A stretch of 64,000 bases of DNA from Absidia repens. Lineage: Eukaryota; Mucoromycota; Mucoromycetes; Mucorales; Cunninghamellaceae. The position numbers and the translations under genes were made by a program. Positions within the stretch are counted from its first letter, which is position 1; every line of letters begins with the position of its first letter. Where the stretch lies: contig MCGE01000017.1 in assembly GCA_002105175.1 (NCBI GenBank), positions 310,001-374,000 on the forward strand. The letters run 5' to 3'. Below the pieces are notes generated by a model that worked only from the letters and a program-made list of their open reading frames with translations, was not told the origin of the DNA and ran no database searches. Shown here piece by piece: positions 22,239 through 33,256 of the stretch.

Positions 22239-22949
22239 GATAAGGGACAGGATAACAGATGGAGTAGACGAGATACAGATAAAGAAAACTAAAACTAGAG
22301 TAGGGAGATGGGTGTTATTTATACTAAACTAAGAATGTGCTGAGGATGCCATGAGGTGAGACAAGAAAGACAAGGAAAGAGAAAAGACTAGAAAAGACAA
22401 GACATTTTAGCCAATAGCCAAGAGATGGTACAAAAATGGAAGTTGGTTACACAAGATAAAAGTGCTATCATTTGAAAGGGGAAAACGCGGAGGATACAAA
22501 TGCATGGTTGCACAAGACAAAAATAGTATCATTCAAATTGGTAAAAAGTAGAGTGTTCAATATAAGGTTTTAGCAGCTGCGGGAAGATTCATTGTTGATT
22601 CATGACAGTTGGCTCATTCACGTTTATTTTATTTATTTATTTTTTCTCTGTGTCTTCCCATTTTTTTTTCGATATACAATCCAGCCTGGCGGTGGCGATT
22701 GAATTCAACCCCCGTCAAATCTGGAGGTACGTCAACCCATAAAATGAAATAGATTCGTGTAAAATAGCAAAAAAATAAAAATAAATAAATAAATATAAGA
22801 CAGGTAGAATTAAGTGAGATTCTTGTATATGGTGTTTATTAAAAAAAATGTCAATCTTTATATACTATATCTTATGTTTCATTGAAAATAGATATTACAT
22901 GGGTTTATTGTTATGATTATTTTTTATCATTATCACCATCTTTATCATT
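22239..22949. other. Island spacer, no gene seen
   Basis: AT-rich sequence with no recognisable frame. A short repeat-like doublet (TTGGTTACACAAGATAAAAG / GGTTGCACAAGACAAAAAT, 22440-22530) and GAGACAAGAAAGACAAGG-like purine runs are visible. Confidence 0.4.
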
Positions 22950-23139
22950 GTGATGAATACGAGACTGAAATAAAGTAACTTTATTATTTGAAATAATAAT
23001 AAGGAAGAAGCCGGAAAACCCCAGTGGGTAAAAAAAACCTTGCTCTTTAAAAAAAAAAGAAAGTAAAACTGAGAATAAAAAAAATCATACAGTAGTCCAG
23101 TAATTAGATTCCACAAAGTCTAATTTCAGTACTAATAAA
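22950..23139. repeat. Shared 180-bp repeat, copy 2
   Basis: Near-identical partner of 18511-18690. Here the sequence continues into an A-run after TACTAATAAA, so it marks the undisturbed context that the composite element interrupts at 18.69 kb. Confidence 0.7.
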
Positions 23140-23233
23140 AAAAAAATCTAAATACTAGCTATCAGTGTTGTGAAATTGAAATCCTGTTCAGGTACAAAAA
23201 TAAAAATAGATTTTATGTGTCAAATGTGGGAGC

Positions 23234-23623
23234 TGTCATGAACCAAATCCAAAATTAGATCCTACTTCGCCATCTACTTCGCCACCTACTTCGCCATCTA
23301 CTTCGCCACCTACTTCGCCATCTACTTCGCCATTTACTTCGCCATCTACTTCGCCACCTACTCAGTACTTACTGCGGTAGCCTTAGAAATAATATAAATA
23401 TCCCCTTTTTCATCACTTCCCATTTTCCCTCATCAGTTATCTTAGTTATCTTAAATCTTTCCTAAAGTCTTCCCTTATCTTAATCCTTCTATCCAAAATC
23501 CCTTATATTAATAAAAGCCCAATTTTATTATATAACTTCAATTTCTATTCTATTCTATCTGGCTACGGTATATCCTTTTCCTATCCAATCAATCTATCAA
23601 CCCTCAACCTCAACCCCTTGACA
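23234..23623 (+). mobile_element. Solo LTR with GGAGC target duplication and internal 12-bp minisatellite
   Basis: 390 bp with matching TGTCA...TGACA ends, flanked by GGAGC at 23229-23233 and 23624-23628. Eight tandem 12-bp units CTACTTCGCCA(T/C) occupy 23262-23357. A TATA-like AATAATATAAATATCC follows, then an ATTAATAAAAGCCC poly(A)-like signal. It is a different family from the other LTRs here. Confidence 0.85.
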
Positions 23624-23669
23624 GGAGCGTCTACATTTACTATTTTTTTATTTTCACTTTTTACTCCCA

Positions 23670-23721
23670 ACACCTAATAAACACCACAATCATAATCGTA
23701 TGATTGTCTGATATTAGGTGT
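23670..23721. other. Imperfect long palindrome (hairpin)
   Basis: The outer arms ACACCTAATA and TATTAGGTGT are exact inverses. Inner arms ACAATCAT and ATGATTGT are also exact inverses around a 6-nt centre, with small asymmetric bulges between. It sits about 300 bp upstream of the zinc-finger pseudogene. Function unknown. Confidence 0.6.
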
Positions 23722-24027
23722 ATGATAATGCGATTGATATTATTGCAAGGGCATTTTATTTTATTTTCTTCTATTTTATGAGACCTAATGATTTCATGAA
23801 ATGAATCATTATTTTCTTTTCTTCCATCACAATTGTTGCGTGATTATTTATTTTTGTTTTGCATTGTTCCTAATCGGGATTTCAATTTATTTAGTCACAG
23901 ATTTTAAATTTTATTTTCATGATGCGACACCCGCAGTAAATTTATAAAAAAACGTCGCCACGATTTAAATGCACGTTTCATAAAAAAATCTGCCCCTTCC
24001 TTACTTTTATTCCATTTTCCATATACC

Positions 24028-24829
24028 ATGTCTAACAGGAATTGCAAGTTTTGTGGCAAGTTGTTTGAAACCAAAGGAAAACTCGATAATCATATCAGAC
24101 AAGAACATATTCACAAGGTGCTGGTAGGGGAAGGTAAGTATTAATAACAAAAACAACCAAGCTTGTATTATAATGACTCACCTTTATTTTTGAATAATCT
24201 TGTTTTATTTGTAGCTGAAACTGTTGTCGAAAAAACTCAACATGGATTCTGCTGCCCAAGTTGCCAAAACTACCTAAAATCTGCTCGCACCTTCAAACAA
24301 CACCTGAAAAACCACAATATGACCATGAAGCTTCCAACCATGAGCCCAAAACAAAAAGAACAAGGGGGACAACGATGACTATGATGATGATAAACATGAC
24401 AAAGACAACGACAAAAATCACAGCAGCAACAGTGACACAAAGTCGCACTTGGAAATATCACCACCACCGAAAAAACTCAAGCTGAGTTACAATGACACAG
24501 TGTTGGCCTCATGCAATGCCTTATTCGATGATGAAGAAACCAAACAAGACAGGTTGATGATCGCCAAACTGAGACGATGGACACCTCTTTGCTACCACAC
24601 AAACGACGCCACATACTCGCTTTTATCATCATCAACGACAGCAACAGATCTTCTGAAAGACAACAACAAGCTTCAAATTGGTTCCTGGTCTCAATCCATA
24701 CCCGATCCTCTCTCCACCTCTTCCTGTTCTTCTTCAACAACAATGATCTCTGATGAACTTGTGATTGATTATGTCAAAAGGAACAGGTATTCGTCCACAA
24801 TTGTAAAATGGACGAAGGTTAATGTGTAG
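24028..24829 (+). pseudogene. C2H2 zinc-finger gene of a local family, frameshifted and 3'-truncated
   Basis: Exon 1 (24028-24133) and exon 2 (from 24215) join in frame. They encode two C2H2 fingers: CKFCGKLFETKGKLDNHIRQ with a following EH, and CPSCQNYLKSARTFKQHLKN with a following H. The frame then hits a stop at 24376-24378. The acidic linker and domain beginning SPPPKKLKLSYNDTVLASC continue in another frame to 24829. The frames join if the five-G run at 24364-24368 had four. The domain is about 90% identical to the copy at 34426-35830 (minus), but this copy ends where that one has a 3' exon of roughly 330 residues. I do not recognise the domain; a lineage-specific family is likely. Confidence 0.65.
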
Positions 24830-25648
24830 TATATGTTGTCACCCCTGTTGTATTTTGCATATGAATGTAGCAATAAAATAAAATAAAGTGTGACATTGAT
24901 GTAAATCATGCACAATGCAAGTGAAATAAAAATAAATTCAAATCCAGCGCTACAGTGCAAGGGCTCAGATCATATTGGGTGTCATGATCTGATTTCACTT
25001 TTTCATGTCTTTGAAAAAGAAACCCATTTATTATATCAAACCGTAGTAATAGTTATACTGTTTCATACTATAATCACATCCTTATAAAAAGATGCTTGAT
25101 TTATATCAAATAAAGGTTATCAACATTCTCATTATTTTTATTTTATTTTACAAAAACCTTAATTACAACAACCCCCATTTTTTTGACATTTATATTTTTT
25201 TTCTTTTCCTTTTCCAAAAATAATATTTAAAATAAAAAAAAGTTATGAAGAGGTACTTTATTTATATTTTGAAAAGCTCAAATATTCTTTATTGATAATA
25301 TTTTATTAGTCATAAAATCAAGTATAATGGTTGTGTTACTATAAGCTTATACCTAATTATATATACATAATTTTAACTTTTTTTGTAATATGCTCTATTT
25401 TGTAATACATAGTTACTGTACTTCATTGATCGCCTTGTCGTTTTATTGTGAATTCTTTTGGATAATTCTTTATTTCTATTCAAATGTATTGTCTTATTTA
25501 TATTGATGTGATAGTATGTGGGCATGTAAAAATAGGGGTAATGAATGATAGGAATTTGTGTAGTGGGTGATTCGGGGTCTGAATTACGTACTATGGAATG
25601 ATCGCATGTGCATGAACTAAGGTATAGGAATAAGTGTATAGATAAATA

Positions 25649-25683
<35 letters not shown>

Positions 25684-25799
25684 AGATATGTGGTAGATGG
25701 AATGGTAGGTGAATGTGTTAGTATATAACACCCAGATATGTAGAGTAGGATATTCTCTTTCTTTTTTAAACCAAAACCCGTATTACGATATTTTGTTTC
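24830..25799. other. AT-rich spacer, no gene seen
   Basis: About 1 kb of very AT-rich DNA with an (AT)n run at 25655-25678. No coding frame and no R1 core. Confidence 0.45.
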
Positions 25800-26400
25800 A
25801 CTTTTGAAAATATATTTTGGTTGAGAGATCTATTTCTGTCGAGACCAATATAATTGAAATCTGGGTGGTCCAATTATATTTCAGACACCGCTCGTTCTTT
25901 TTTTAAGCGGCATTCCCCATTTTTTCTCTCTCTCTTTCTCTTTCTTTCCCTTTTTTTTTCTAAGAGAAAATTAATTTTTTCCTCACTATTTTTAGCTCGT
26001 TGTGGACCTGGTGGCCTTGGCTTTCTGTTGAACTAGTTTAGAAGGGTTTTAGAAAAGGGATTACAAGTTGCATGGGGAAACCCTTTCATTTTGCTTCTAG
26101 AATCTTGGGGATTGTAGTGATTAGCTTAGTATGTCTCTTTTCTTCAATAAAGCATGTCTCTGCTTCAATAAAACATGTCTCTGCTTCAATAAAATTTGTC
26201 TTTGCTTCAATAAAATCTGTCTTTACTTCAATGATGTGTGTTTAAACGTCATTAAAAGTTTGCAGATCCCTCTTAGAGATCCCTCTTAGAAATCCCTCTC
26301 AGTGTTCCATCGTAGAGATCCCTTTTTTATACATCATTCCTTCTTCAGACTTTTTGGTCTTGACTCAAATAAACCAGACTTCTTTGGGCGGTTGCATTTT
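25800..26400 (+). repeat. R1b subfamily copy
   Basis: Pyrimidine tract, then GCTCGTTGTGGACCTGGTGG and the core GCATGGGGAAACCCTTTCAT near 26070, then AATCTTGGGG. About five tandem ~19-bp units of the form TCTGCTTCAATAAAACATG lie at 26140-26235, and GATCCCTCTTAGA repeats at 26270-26320. Two related copies follow within 2 kb. Confidence 0.7.
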
Positions 26401-26449
26401 TTGGGGAGAGACAAAGTGTCGTATTTGTCATTTGTCATCATCCACACAT

Positions 26450-26892
26450 TGTCGTATTCCTGGTTCCTGATTAGTAATATTTACAGTATGTCAAAATATC
26501 TATACCATCATTATTTGTCATCATCCACACATATCAGGTACGCGGTTACTCATCGCGTCCCAACAATTGTACCTTGTCACTACCCAGCATATCCTTACAC
26601 TGGCTATGTTTCACTTGGTCTACAATCAAGATCAAAGGTTACTCATCTATCTATTCCATAATACACTATTTTATTCCCTCATCTCGAACTCTACCAATAA
26701 TCCATTATCATCTACAATCATCTATCATCATAGAAATTTATTATTCCAACATCCGCTTCCCATACTTTTACTATAAAAATTCACTGTCATTTTATTTAAT
26801 AAAAACCATATCTGTTTTATCACTTACTTGATTGACTCTATTACATACTCAAATTATTACAATATTGCTAATCAGGAACCAGGAATACGACA
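26450..26892. mobile_element. LTR-derived element with inverted ends
   Basis: The plus-strand start TGTCGTATTCCTGGTTCCTG at 26450 and the body match the solo LTR at 21476-21878 almost base for base. The right end, however, is an inverted copy of the LTR head (CAGGAACCAGGAATACGACA), giving about 30-bp terminal inverted repeats. No 5-bp or 8-bp duplication was found at the flanks. Confidence 0.65.
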
Positions 26893-26959
26893 CTCTCTTT
26901 TGTTTCTATCTCTGTCTTGGTATTCATTCATCTCGCAATAAATGCATTCCTCATTTCCT

Positions 26960-27260
26960 CACTGCCTAATTAGAATCTTGGGGAAATGTCTTGATTAGCT
27001 TAGTACATGTGTGTGTCTCTTTTCTTCAATAAAACATATATCTGCTTCCTTAAACCTTGTCTTTGTTGGAAAAAAGTGTGTGTTTAAGCTTCATTAGAAG
27101 TTTGGAGATCCCATTTATAGAGATCCCTTTTAGAAATCCCTTTTTTATCGTACATCGTACATCGTTCCTTCTTCTACACCATTCATCTAGATTCGCACCT
27201 CTCTCAGCTACTATTAGCGGCCCCCCTATTTTTACATCTTCTTTCCTTTTAGTATAGTAT
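26960..27260 (+). repeat. R1b subfamily copy, 5'-truncated
   Basis: Starts at the AATCTTGGGGAAATGTCTTG block without the GGGGAAACCC core. It continues through the CTTCAATAAAACATATATCT and GATCCC repeats, parallel to 27960-28220. Confidence 0.55.
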
Positions 27261-27339
27261 TGACTACGTATCATTATTCAATAAAAGCTTTTTTATTTTG
27301 CAATGAACAATGGGATGGCAAAGCTATTCTACTGTGACA

Positions 27340-27695
27340 AGCTATTGTACGTACTATTCTATTGTGGTAATACTATTCTTGTTTGGTAGTCTATCCCTAT
27401 AGTGTGGTGATCTATTTTCCAAACCAATTTTGTACGGTAAATGCCTCTACAAGGTATAATGTTGTAAGGAATAGAGACTTTTTATTATGGCTGTAGGCTA
27501 ATCTGCATACTAATGAACATACTATTATACTGTGGTAATCAATTCTACGGACTATTCTTGTATGGTACTCTATCTCTATAGTGTGGTGATCTATTTTCTA
27601 AACCAATTTTGTACGGTAAATGCCTCTACATTGTATAACTTTGTAAACAATACTGAAGTATAGGCCTTGTTTTTATGGCTGTAGGCTTTCCCGCC
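27340..27695. repeat. Tandem ~180-bp duplication
   Basis: Two consecutive copies share TAGTGTGGTGATCTATTTTC, AACCAATTTTGTACGGTAAA and TGCCTCTACA. They are offset by about 180 bp, and each ends near TTATGGCTGTAGGCT. Non-coding; it abuts an R1b copy. Confidence 0.65.
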
Positions 27696-28231
27696 CTTGT
27701 TTTTGTTTGTTGACGGGCCTCCCGATTTTTTGTGACGAGGTTGAAAATCAAAGCCCGCTCCGGCTGAATTATTTTTCTCTGACTTTCTCTTTCTTTCCTT
27801 TTTTTTTTTTTTTTTCTTTTTTAAACGAAATATTATTTTTTGGTCACTGTTTTGGGCTCGTTGTGGACCTGGTGGCCTCGGCGTTCTTTTAGAAATAGTT
27901 TAGAAGGGTTTTAGAAAAGGGATTGCAAGAGACATGGGGAAACCCTTTCATTTTGATTCTAGAATCTTGGGGAAATGTCTTGATTAGCTTAGTACATGTG
28001 TATGTCTCTTTTCTTCAATAAAACATATATCTGCTTCAATAAACCTTGTATTTACTTCAAAAAACTACCTGCCTTAGCTTTAAAAAATATGTATTTGCTC
28101 CAATGATGTATGTTGAAACTTCATTAGAAGCTTGGAGATCCATTTTAGAGATCCCTTTTTTATTTTACATCTTTCCGTCTTCTACACCGTTCTTCTAGGC
28201 TCACACCTTTCTCAACTACTATTGATCGGTC
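27696..28231 (+). repeat. R1b subfamily copy
   Basis: Carries the pyrimidine tract, GGCTCGTTGTGGACCTGGTG, the core ACATGGGGAAACCCTTTCAT near 27932, AATCTTGGGGAAATGTCTTG and the AATAAA-rich tail. It ends where an LTR head fragment begins. Confidence 0.7.
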
Positions 28232-28300
28232 TATCGTATTCCTAGTTCCTGATTAGCAATATATATATCAAAGTATCTATATCGTCATCTTTAAAAGAAA
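28232..28300 (+). mobile_element. LTR head fragment
   Basis: Matches the first ~70 bp of the TGTCGTATTCC family (TATCGTATTCCTAGTTCCTG). The remainder of the LTR is absent. Confidence 0.5.
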
Positions 28301-28479
28301 GAGGGGTAAACCCTTATCTAAGATAACCATCTAAGATAAAGATCTATGACTGAAATTTCCATCATTTCCTCCACTCACATCACTGTATCCATGTCGCTGT
28401 TACAATGTTGGGGGTTATTTCTAGATAAACCATAAGTAGCATTTTACACGACGAGCTGCGGTTTTTTTTTCTACGCATA
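28301..28479. other. Short spacer, no gene seen
   Basis: No recognised feature. It contains an ATCTAAGATAA doublet (28316-28343). Confidence 0.35.
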
Positions 28480-29395
28480 AACACCCCCCCCCACACACAC
28501 ACCGGTTTTTTATTTCCACGCACATATGCCATGCCCATTCAGCGAGACAATGAAAGGCATAAAAGAGAATAATTGTAAATAGACAAGACATGTTTAATTC
28601 TGATATAGATGCAATATAAACTAAGTTGAGCTAATGACACTATTCTAAAATGAATGCTAATTTGAGGACGGTCAAAGATCACGAATCCAAAATGGAAGGG
28701 TTTCCCCATGATGTTTGTATTGCACTTTTCAGAAGGCCCCTGATTCAAGTTCTAACCACTAATCCAAGATCACTAAATCCGCAGTTGAAGTTGATGTTCA
28801 AAAAAAAAAACGAAAGAGGAAAAAAAAAAAAAAGGGGTGAGAAAATTTAAATCCATGAGAGGCGGAGTGCGAATGGTTCAGTCACTCTATTTTTCGACCT
28901 TCCATTTTTTTTTTAAAAAAGTATCTATTGACGACGCGCTTAGCACGACGGTGGGCCTGAAATAAACGCAAAGGTAAATAAGTGATACAATTGGTTACTC
29001 TTTTTATTTAATATTCAAACATGTCATATTTATATCTTTTTCTATAGCTTAGTGAGTCATAGTGAAATGGTTACAAATTGGGATAATCTGAAGTGATGTT
29101 GGGGAAGTAATTTAGCGGGTGATGAAGTATGAATAAAATAAGGTATAGGGTAGTACCTGTCAAAATGTCAAAGTGAAAGAAATGCGGAGCGGGGTATAAA
29201 TAAATAAAGATGTGGAAGATGGGAAATAGGTTTGGGTATCACAAATACAACAAGGCCCCAAGGGGCCGCCCACCAAAGTGCGAAATGGAGGAGGCTTTAA
29301 TCCTATCCCAATGAAACCCACACTTTAACCAAAAACTGTGACACCCAGTAAATCGAAAGATTTCCAAAAGCTCTAGCGGAGCGCCAGAGCGTTTA
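28480..29395 (-). mobile_element. Inverted partner of the composite element's left end
   Basis: Read on the minus strand, 29395 back to about 28480 reproduces 18689-19450: GC-rich arm, the GACTGAACCATTCGCACTCC block, and an R1c copy with TCATGGGGAAACCCTTCCAT near 28710. It is interrupted by a solo LTR at 28958-29252. The opposite terminal arm is absent, so this is a truncated copy. Confidence 0.65.
28958..29252 (-). mobile_element. Solo LTR inserted in the GC-rich arm
   Basis: 295 bp with CA/TG ends (minus-strand TGTTGTATTTGTG to GTTTATTTCA), inserted into the GGGGCCC site of the arm. Left duplication GGGCC (28953-28957) and right AGGCC (29253-29257) differ by one base. It preserves the empty site used by the LTR at 21476. 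Confidence 0.75.
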
Positions 29396-29504
29396 TTTCG
29401 AGTAAAAAAACAAAAAAAAAAACAAAAAAAAAAACAATCTAAAATCTAAAGAGGGGATTGTTTCAAGTAAGCTACGCACAGGAGGAATAACAAAGCTATG
29501 TAAA
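29396..29504. repeat. Segment shared with the spacer of the 20.1-21.0 kb element
   Basis: CAATCTAAAATCTAAAGAGG, TTTCAAGTAAGCTACGC and AAAGCTATGTAAACGAAT recur, slightly diverged, at 20515-20625. Confidence 0.6.
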
Positions 29505-29690
29505 CGAATATTCAAATCCAAACTAGACTTGACACTAATCTAAGATCACCATAACCTCAAAAAAGTTGAGTGGTTAAGAAGAAAAAAAAAAGGTGGGGAA
29601 AGAGAAATGAAAAGAAAGAGAAAGGTAGCTAAAAAATAAAAATGAGGTGAAATAAAAATTCACGAGGGCGGGATGTGAAATATTTTTGGC
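29505..29690 (-). repeat. R1 copy, truncated, minus strand
   Basis: Has only the 5' part: ACACTAATCTAAGATCACC (plus-strand view), a purine tract, and CACGAGGGCGGGATGTGAAA, equivalent to the GC box of full copies. The core and tail are missing. Confidence 0.55.
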
Positions 29691-29940
29691 GGAAACTCGC
29701 CCAAAATCAATAAAAAGTCAAGAAAAAAAAAAGGATAGTAATGATTTTTAATTGTTTTATTCATGCATATGAGGGGGGAAAAGGGAGTGTATAAAAGCGA
29801 AGGTGAATAAAGAATAATGGCTGACTAAAAATATAAATCAATATAAGCAAAAGGAGGAGAAAGGGACAGGGATATGTGTGAAAGACTGGCAATCATGGCA
29901 CTATCGATTCCTAATTTATTTATTTTGAAAACTATCGCTA

Positions 29941-31760
29941 TTATTTTTGGGGATTTCCAGTGGTCCGAGATTTGGCATTTCCAGGATTGTTGTTGTTGTT
30001 GTTGTTGTTGTTGCTGTTGTTGCTGTTGTTGCTGTTGTTGCTGTTGTTGCTGTTAGTATTGCGTCCACCAGCGGCGCCTCCACCGCCCGAATTGCTGTTG
30101 CCGCCACGACGATGATTGTTTTGATGACGACGTTCAAAGTTGCCACCGCCACTATTTCCATGCTGTTGTTGTTGGCGATTCATATTTCCATTGTTTCCAC
30201 CATAACGTCGACGTTCTTCAGCGAGAACCACAGTTGTGCCGACATTGACTTTGTGTTGTGCAAGGGCTTTTTGACAAGCATCAGGTGTGGTGAAATCCAA
30301 AAAGGCACAGTTGCGACTATGGACGATATTTAGAGACTTGACAGGACCGAATTTAGAAAAGGCTTCCGATAACTGAGCTTCATTTAAAGTGGAGTTGACG
30401 TTCTTCACGAATATATTTGTGACTTCATCTAAGATTAACATAGAGGGGTTAATTACCACTTTCTGTTATTCATTCTCTATCATTGCGTTCTTCTTCCTCT
30501 TCTTCTTCTTCCACCGTTTTATACCTTTACGAGATTGTTCCTTGTTGGCTGGAGGTGCTTGAAGTTGAGTTGGTGGTTCCTTGGCAATTGGCTGGTGTTG
30601 GGATTGAGGTTGTGTTTGCTGTGTTTGCTGTGTTTGTGATGGTTGAGTGCCGGTGGTAATTGGAGTTGCATTCGCAGAGACGGAGCCTTTTGCTTCTGAC
30701 ACTTGAATACCCCATTTGGATGAATCATTGGCAGCCAAGTTTGCCCAAGATCGAGGAGCAGCAGGAGCGGGGGAAGATGTAGCTGTCTTTTCGGTAACCT
30801 TGTTGGATTGTGGTTGTTTGGATTTGTCGTTCTTTTTCCCATCACCGGTAACACCATTTGGCGTCGTCCCTTTGTCGAGTGCTTCGTCCTTACTGGGTTT
30901 TTTCTTCTTTTCATCGGATTTTGGTTCCACTGTTGTAACATGTTCAGCTGATTTTTCTACTGCAGGTGCGACTGTTTCCACGGTTTGATGTCGGACAGCA
31001 GGAGCTGCTGCTGGTACTGGTGATTGTTCTTCTTGTTGTTCACGTTGCCGTTCCTTGATAGGCACTGAATCGGATTGTTGTGGCTGTTTTATATCTTCAG
31101 TTACCGCTTGTTGTTCTGCGATGAGCTGGTCCTTCTTAGCTGACAACTGCTGTTTATTTTGTTGATGTTGTTGATCGTCTTCACAGGTATAATAATCGAT
31201 GTCCACTTCGTCTTTTAAAAAGCGGAAAATGTCGTTGAGCACATAATAACCATTAGGCTGAGGGGCCAAAAAGAAGGTTTGACTGAATTTTTGAGAGGGA
31301 CCATCCATCACGCACATTTCACCCAGCACTTGAATGAGAATCCCATCGTTTGCCGATATTTGGCTGTCCACTTGGGTCACCAATACTTTGCAATCTTCAA
31401 AATTCAGGTCTTCAATCTTCCGACGAATTTCCTATCGAGCAATCGGCAACAATAAAGAGACCGAGATGTCAGTACACAAACCGATGACTTCGTATTCCTG
31501 TTTTCACTTACTTCCTGACCATGGTATGTTTGCACAGTTTCACCTTCATCACCTCGAACAAACAAAGAGTCCTTGTTGTAGAAAGCATGAAGACGGAATG
31601 GTTTCTTGTTCAAAAAGGTATAGTATTCTCGAACAAAAAGAAGTCCGACGTCTTGGGAGGCAATATTGGCGGCGGTGGTATTGTTCAGTTGCTTGGCGTT
31701 GTTGGTTGAAGTGTCCAAGCCAGTCTTGATATGGTTGGGGTGAGATACAGCTGCAGTCAT
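29941..31760 (-). CDS. G3BP-like NTF2/RRM RNA-binding protein
   Basis: Predicted stress-granule/mRNP protein of the G3BP class; yeast Bre5 and fission yeast Nxt3 share the layout. Exons are 31760-31512, 31431-30525 and 30428-29941, in frame, 547 residues. The N-terminal NTF2-like domain (about 35-170) shows VGLLFVREYYTFLNKKP, HAFYNKDSLF and GYYVLNDIFRFL. A long Gln/Pro/Lys-rich disordered region follows. The C-terminal RRM has RNP2-like IFVKNVN and RNP1-like RNCAFLDF. The tail is Gly/Arg/Asn-rich, with an Asn repeat encoded by an AAC/AAT-type triplet run near 29980-30050. The intron before the RRM falls inside codon 386. The antisense poly-Cys frame over the triplet run is an artefact. Confidence 0.9.
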
Positions 31761-33256
31761 GATACAAGAGAAACTAGAGAGAGGTTTTGGTTCTAGCGAA
31801 GAATCAGTGGAGTCAGTTAAAAGAGCTTGCTGTTGATGTTATTTTATAGGTTAATCGACAACAAAGAAAAGGAAAACTTAGTAACAGTATTGGCAATGCC
31901 GGTTATCATGTCCTCTTTTTCCAACTTACCTAAAACAGCTAATACAATGGGGCTTCTTAATGCTAAAAAGGTATAGAAAAGACGCGTTCGAAAGATGGAT
32001 CACAAATCAAAAAAGAAGAGATCTGCCTTTTGGGAAAAAAAAAAAAATTGACGTAAGATATGCTTTCATACTCCGCGGTATATGTTGAGGAGTAACACAG
32101 TAAAGGATAATGAGGTTAGCTAGTAGTGCCAGGAAATTATCATCAATGTTATCGTTCTCGATAATCAAGCAAACTATTCCAAATAATACAATTAGAAATA
32201 AAATTGTATTCTGTACCATAATCAGACAAAAAACTCAAATCAAATTAACTGGAGAAACATAGTATTTGCAGCAGGACATCGTCAACACAAAATAGAACCC
32301 TTTCTATTACTCTTTACAGCTATTATATGATAGCCGCTTCTTTATTTTATTTAACTATTTCTTGACTGTATTAATCTTTTTTGTTAAGACTATCATATCA
32401 AAACCTCCATAGTCAGTTTCAAGATAATTTTATTCCCCCCCGCTAACTCACCTACAAGCATGGCGAACCACAGCACACCGTTTCCTTTTTTTGTGACGGT
32501 GGGTATCTGGAAGTAATTTTTTGGAGGTTGCATTGATTATATGTACAGCTTCCTTTTTTTACGCTAACGATCTGTCTGATACTGCCGTGTGGTCGGTGCC
32601 TCATTCTATATTCCTTTATTGCCGTCCCTCCCCCTTATGATAGGCTTTTTATCCATCGTTTTCCATCTTTACTCATTGCATGATAACATAATTTATTGCT
32701 GTCTCTTATTCTATCACTTTTATTATCGTCACTCTCCGTATATTCATTGTACATGGTTTTAATCGCCGCTTTTTTTCGACGTTGGAGTAATGTTGTCGCT
32801 TCCTTGCCCTGAATATCAAAAACCATCGTGCTAGTCTTCGCCCGGGACAATTGGCAATAACTATTTTTATTCATTGGTGAAAGTATTTATTTTCATGGAC
32901 ATGTAGTTGTCTATTATATAGACTACCATGGAAAATTATTTTTGGAGAGAACATACGATAATGAATCATCAATACGATATACAGTAACACCCTCTCACTT
33001 CACACAAAATCATACGCATCCCAGCAATACATTACAAATGACAGCAAGTCCAGCAAAAAATGATATAACTTTTCCTAAAAAAATATACATAAATAAAATT
33101 TTATTACAAAAGCAAACTAAATTCAAAAGTCTAGTCTAATCAGCTATGCTAAAGGGTAAGATAGTTATATACTATCACCTTCGTTTGTTTTTTTTTCTAA
33201 TGTGATTGTCCTTGTCTTCATTTCGCTGTTGGTGGTAGCAACGGCAGGATAAAATT
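31761..33256. other. Intergenic, mostly empty
   Basis: About 1.5 kb. A lone 79-residue minus-strand frame (32874-32635, MNKNSYCQLSRAKTSTMVFD) is present, but it has no recognisable domain and no supporting context. No R1 core. The G3BP-like promoter should lie just above 31760. Confidence 0.4.

Noticed and set aside
21472..26831. Repeated 60-160 residue frames at 21.5-22.1 and 26.3-26.8 kb
   Set aside because: They are chance translations of the same LTR sequence in two copies; similarity is at DNA level and frames do not match any retroelement protein.
29874..30056. Frame ending in a long poly-cysteine run
   Set aside because: Antisense reading of the Asn-triplet repeat in the G3BP-like gene.
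32635..32874. 79-residue minus-strand frame
   Set aside because: No domain, no introns or neighbours supporting it, and composition is not distinct from the background.
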